Source: Scatophagus argus
Lineage: Eukaryota; Chordata; Actinopteri; Scatophagidae
NCBI RefSeq assembly: GCF_020382885.2
Contig: NC_058514.1
Coordinates: forward strand, 13,006,249 to 13,070,248
Direction: 5' to 3'
Length of the DNA: 64,000 bases
Shown here: positions 60,865-64,000 of the stretch, one piece after another
How positions within the stretch are numbered: the first letter of the stretch is position 1
How the letters are laid out: every line of letters starts with the position of its first letter
Notes under the pieces: generated by a model
Database searches by the model: none
Told to the model about the DNA's origin: nothing
The model's input: the letters and a program-made list of their open reading frames with translations, nothing else
Program-made: the position numbers and the translations under genes

Positions 60865-61070
60865 TAGCTACTGATGTTGGGCGTTAAGGCCCGGTTCTCA
60901 GTTGGCATTCCAGTTCATCCCTGTTTTGCTGAGGTCAAGATCAGGGCTCTAAGAAGTCCAGTTCATCCACAACAAACTTACTTAACTGTTCCTTCTTAAG
61001 ACTCACTTCAAGCAACAGGCAAGGTCCTTTGCCAAACTGTTGCCATAAAGGTAGAGTATGCAAGACAAGA
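60865..61070. repeat. Teleost interspersed repeat fragment (GGCCCGGTTCTCAGTTGGCATTCC type)
   Basis: Blocks in order are CGTTAAGGCCCGGTTCTCAG, TTGGCATTCCAGTTCATCCC, GAGGTCAAGATCAGGGCTCT, GTTCATCCACAACAAACTTA and GCCAAACTGTTGCCATAAAG. They match a widespread teleost repeat that I recognise by its conserved block order. The copy is diverged with internal deletions. Confidence 0.65.
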
Positions 61071-63322
61071 AACACACTGACAAACAGAAATGATGGTGTT
61101 TATTCTGTTGAAGCCAAGACTTGTCAAGTCATGTTACCCGTTAATGAATGAGAAAATCATCAGAATCATTTGATAGCTGACTTTCCATTTGGTGATTTGA
61201 AAGTTATGGCTACTGTTGATACACACATGGTGGCATATTCAAGACACTTCTAACTTTTGACATACATACAGTATAAGTATACATTCGATTTGCTATTCAG
61301 ATCCACCACATATACTGTACAACATCCACATAAGCAAAAACACTTAAACATTCAGAGTTCTTTGACTGACACACACAGTTTTGATTCGTTTGGACTGTAA
61401 ATTCAATATTTTGCATCCAGTGTTAGTGGACGACTTGCACACAAGACTACATGTAGCATTCCAGTGTGTACCATCTCAGGAAAGAAATAGTTAATAATAG
61501 GTTTCTTTTGTTGTGCTCCTCAAAAATTCTTCCGAAGTGGTAAATTGAGTGGTAAATCTTGTTGGCTGAACTTTAGTGTAGTAAACCAAGGAACCACAGT
61601 TTAACTTGCATGACAGTGAAGGGACACTCCAAGTTATAACAGCTATGTTAACCAATCAGTCCATACTGGGTGTTAGACTGTGATTCCTTTGTTCATATAA
61701 GACAACTAATACTCATCGTGTTGCTATCTTTTACCTCTTAACATTTTCATTGACCTTCAGTATTGAGCTGGGAGATCTGTGGTAGGTTGGCTTTGCACAT
61801 TGTGGTTTAACACAACCAGATTATTTCAACCTCAGCAAAACGTTTGTAGAAGTGAAAATCCAGTCTGCTGCAAGGAGTGAGGAGGTCATGTTGTAATCTG
61901 CATATGCGCTGGGCTCATGCTTCTTATACAAATGTTACCCATGGAGCCTTCCTTGTTGCAATAAACAATAAAATGCAGCATTGTTTCAGTACCCACAATT
62001 GGGGTAAAGAACATTACCACTACTTCCATGCCATGGTTGCTGATGAACCTGTACAATCTGTTTTCTTTATAACACTCAAGCATTGTGAAAACTAAAAAGA
62101 AGCTGAGGAAACATGAAGGATCAATAATAGGGTCCCTGTTTGCCACAAGCAGCCAAGTATGGCTGCTTTATGGGAATCATCATACTGGACTGTTTGACCA
62201 GTCAGTACCTGGATGCAGCTGCTAGTTATTGGGTAATATGATTTTATCCAGCACATCACATCAGTTTACAAAAGGCCTGGTGATCTTAATTATTGTAAAC
62301 ACAAACCAGGGCTATAAAAGACACAGCGGATAATTATGAAAACCTCATGGAGCCCCGCCAGAGCCAACAACTGATCAGAAAGCAGCCATCAGCGGAAACT
62401 GTATATGAGAAGCGAGGTCGCACTGTAAACAAAGACCTGCAACACAGTCATTCTGTTCCAGCTTTGGCATGTATTAATTACCTTGCTAATTAATAGCACG
62501 GTTGGTGTTTACTAGTCTGTGTGCTTGAGGGGATGACTTTCATCCGAGGAAGAGCGGTAGTTTTTGTTTGCTTATTTTTTTTTTTTTTTTTAACTGTCTT
62601 AGCGATAGCGAGTGGCGGTCAGATGATGGTCACATTTCCTGGTAATGCCTCTCTCCGACCCTCAGACTGGTTTTACAGTAGAGTGGCAGATGTGATAAGC
62701 AGTCTTAATGATTATATTACAGCACCAGTAATATTCTATAATAATAAAATGCACATAAATCATGCAGTAGTATGCAGGCCAAATGCTAAGTTTGTTCTGT
62801 GGCGTGACGCGGCATTGCTGCAAGCCTTTTAACATGAATTCCATATATGAAAGCAGTGACTGCTTATGACATTTGTCATGATGAGGTACCAGGGGGCATT
62901 CTGTTGTCACTTTGGAAATCATAGTGTGGATTTTGTCTGTCTTGGAAACCCTTCTATCAGTCTCTGAACACAGTTCCGTAAAGTTGCTCACTCATATGAA
63001 TCCTCACATCTTCTGTGATCCCTGAAGCAACCTCGTTGGTTCCTCATTTTTGTCTCACTCAACGGAAACATAAGAGGAAGCAACTTTTTGAACTGGAAAG
63101 CTCCATTTATCAGTTTCTAAAATGCACCCTGTAATTGCAATGTGTGCATCTGGTCCTGTGAGAGACCGTCCCACCCTGCTGCTCAAATGAACTCATGCCA
63201 GGCAATCAGACACATAGTCACACTGAGCAAAGGGAATGCAGAGTTTTCTTCAGTCGGCTCGACACGGTCCTTCTCCGGCTCGTTAGGTACGTGGTCGTTC
63301 TTCAGGCAGAGCAGACAGAGGA

Positions 63323-64000
63323 TTACTGCTCCACCTGAAGGCTGTCAGTCTTGCTGCCGGATGCTTTGAAACTGTTCACCTCTTCAAATACCAACTCTAC
63401 ACACATGGGAGAAAAATAAGGGAAAAGAAAACACATTATGAGTGTTCAGCTTGGTTTCCTGGTCAATCAAAGAAACTTAAAATTAGAATGCAAACCACGC
63501 ACAAAATCATCCACCATGACTCACATCAGCTTCGAGGCATTTCACAAACCATAAATCTCCCTTCTTCTATTACGAGAGGCATCTCTAAATATTTCGAAAC
63601 TCATAATACTTTTGGGGGTGCAGTCAGCATTCCTGCAACAAACATGCAAGCTTAAAATCATCGCTGCATAATCCTCAAAGTTAAATGCTCTGCAGCTTGA
63701 AGTCTACAAGCTTGAAGCATTCTGGATCTGTAGCATCCATTTATGCAACTTCCACCTTTGCAAATCAAATCTGCCCTTCTAAAACTGCTTATAAAAGGAA
63801 GTGAGGGCAGCTGCTTGAAAAAAAGCTGAGAAGCAGACAATATAAAGAAATTACTGATTTTTTATGCTTGAGCTACATTCAATTAGAAACTACCTTTCCA
63901 TTCTTCTAGAGTTCGGTCTTTACTCTCCAGTGTTTGATCGTAAGGCGGGGCCTCTGGCTCATCATCTGGGTCATGGTACTGTGAGAAGTAGGGGTGGGAC
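63323..64000 (-). CDS. mapk11: mapk11, mitogen-activated protein kinase 11 (p38 beta), last two exons only
   Basis: Exon 63894 to beyond 64000 encodes [20 protein letters not shown] through [13 protein letters not shown], close to human MAPK11 ([27 protein letters not shown]). The last exon 63396-63323 joins in phase (G|AG) to give [16 protein letters not shown] then TDSLQVEQ and TAA; human ends GSLEIEQ. MAPK14 ends differently (EEMES), which supports MAPK11. It is followed on the same strand by mapk12, the head-to-tail order also seen for human MAPK11/MAPK12. The kinase core lies outside the window. Confidence 0.93.

Larger units (their letters stand above)
59594..63322. other. Intergenic between mapk12 and mapk11
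   Basis: Holds the mapk12 promoter, a short (CA)n at about 59787-59806, the CTATA-rich tract and the transposon fragment listed separately, a poly(T) at 62575-62592, and the mapk11 3' UTR near its right end. No additional exon recognised. Confidence 0.6.

Noticed and set aside
1-64000. CRISPR arrays, tRNA, rRNA or intact viral genes
   Set aside because: None seen; repeats are eukaryotic interspersed or simple repeats and no RNA-gene fold was recognised by eye.

Overview
The window is vertebrate nuclear DNA, most likely from a percomorph-type teleost. The evidence is short multi-exon genes with GT-AG introns, proteins close to human orthologues, many CA/TG/CT microsatellites, and several interspersed repeats typical of teleost genomes. 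These include the GCTAAGCTAAGCTAA family, the AATCAGAAT/CCTGAAGGGAAATTC family, the TACTTTTACTTAAGTA family and a GGGCCGGTGTGGCTGCAGG inverted-repeat MITE. There are no bacterial genes, CRISPR arrays or complete viruses.

Layout. (1) 1-7880, plus strand: the 3' two thirds of lrig3, a single-pass receptor with leucine-rich repeats, three Ig domains and a long cytoplasmic tail. The 5' end lies outside the window. (2) 7.9-32.1 kb: a long gene-poor region with repeat fragments, a solo LTR with a target-site duplication, a decayed copy of one lrig3 Ig exon, and two AT-rich homeobox-motif-rich stretches that could be enhancers. (3) 32.1-34.4 kb, minus: atp23 (xrcc6bp1), a mitochondrial metalloprotease. 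(4) 35.3-40.6 kb, plus: rpap3, a TPR co-chaperone of the R2TP complex, head to head with atp23. (5) 41.8-48.1 kb and 51.4-54.2 kb, minus: two paralogous Ig-superfamily genes of CEACAM-like architecture with ten and three Ig domains. (6) 55.3-59.6 kb, minus: mapk12 (p38 gamma), complete in 12 exons. (7) 63.3-64.0 kb, minus: the last two exons of mapk11 (p38 beta), giving the head-to-tail MAPK12-MAPK11 pair known from other vertebrates.

Exon boundaries were read by eye from GT/AG sites, from reading-phase agreement across every junction, and from protein similarity to remembered human families. Each complete gene model adds up to a whole number of codons: atp23 232 aa, rpap3 653 aa, Ig gene 1 954 aa, Ig gene 2 326 aa, mapk12 360 aa.

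The genes do not form one pathway. The most unusual content is the Ig pair at 41.8-54.2 kb. Nearly all its domains carry an extra cysteine pair next to the B-strand cysteine (C-x3-C-x2/3-C). All internal exons are phase 1-1. The larger gene contains a tandemly duplicated four-domain block. One paralogue ends in a GPI-type hydrophobic tail while the other has no visible membrane anchor. This looks like a fast-evolving surface or secreted recognition family that, as far as I know, lacks a functional description.
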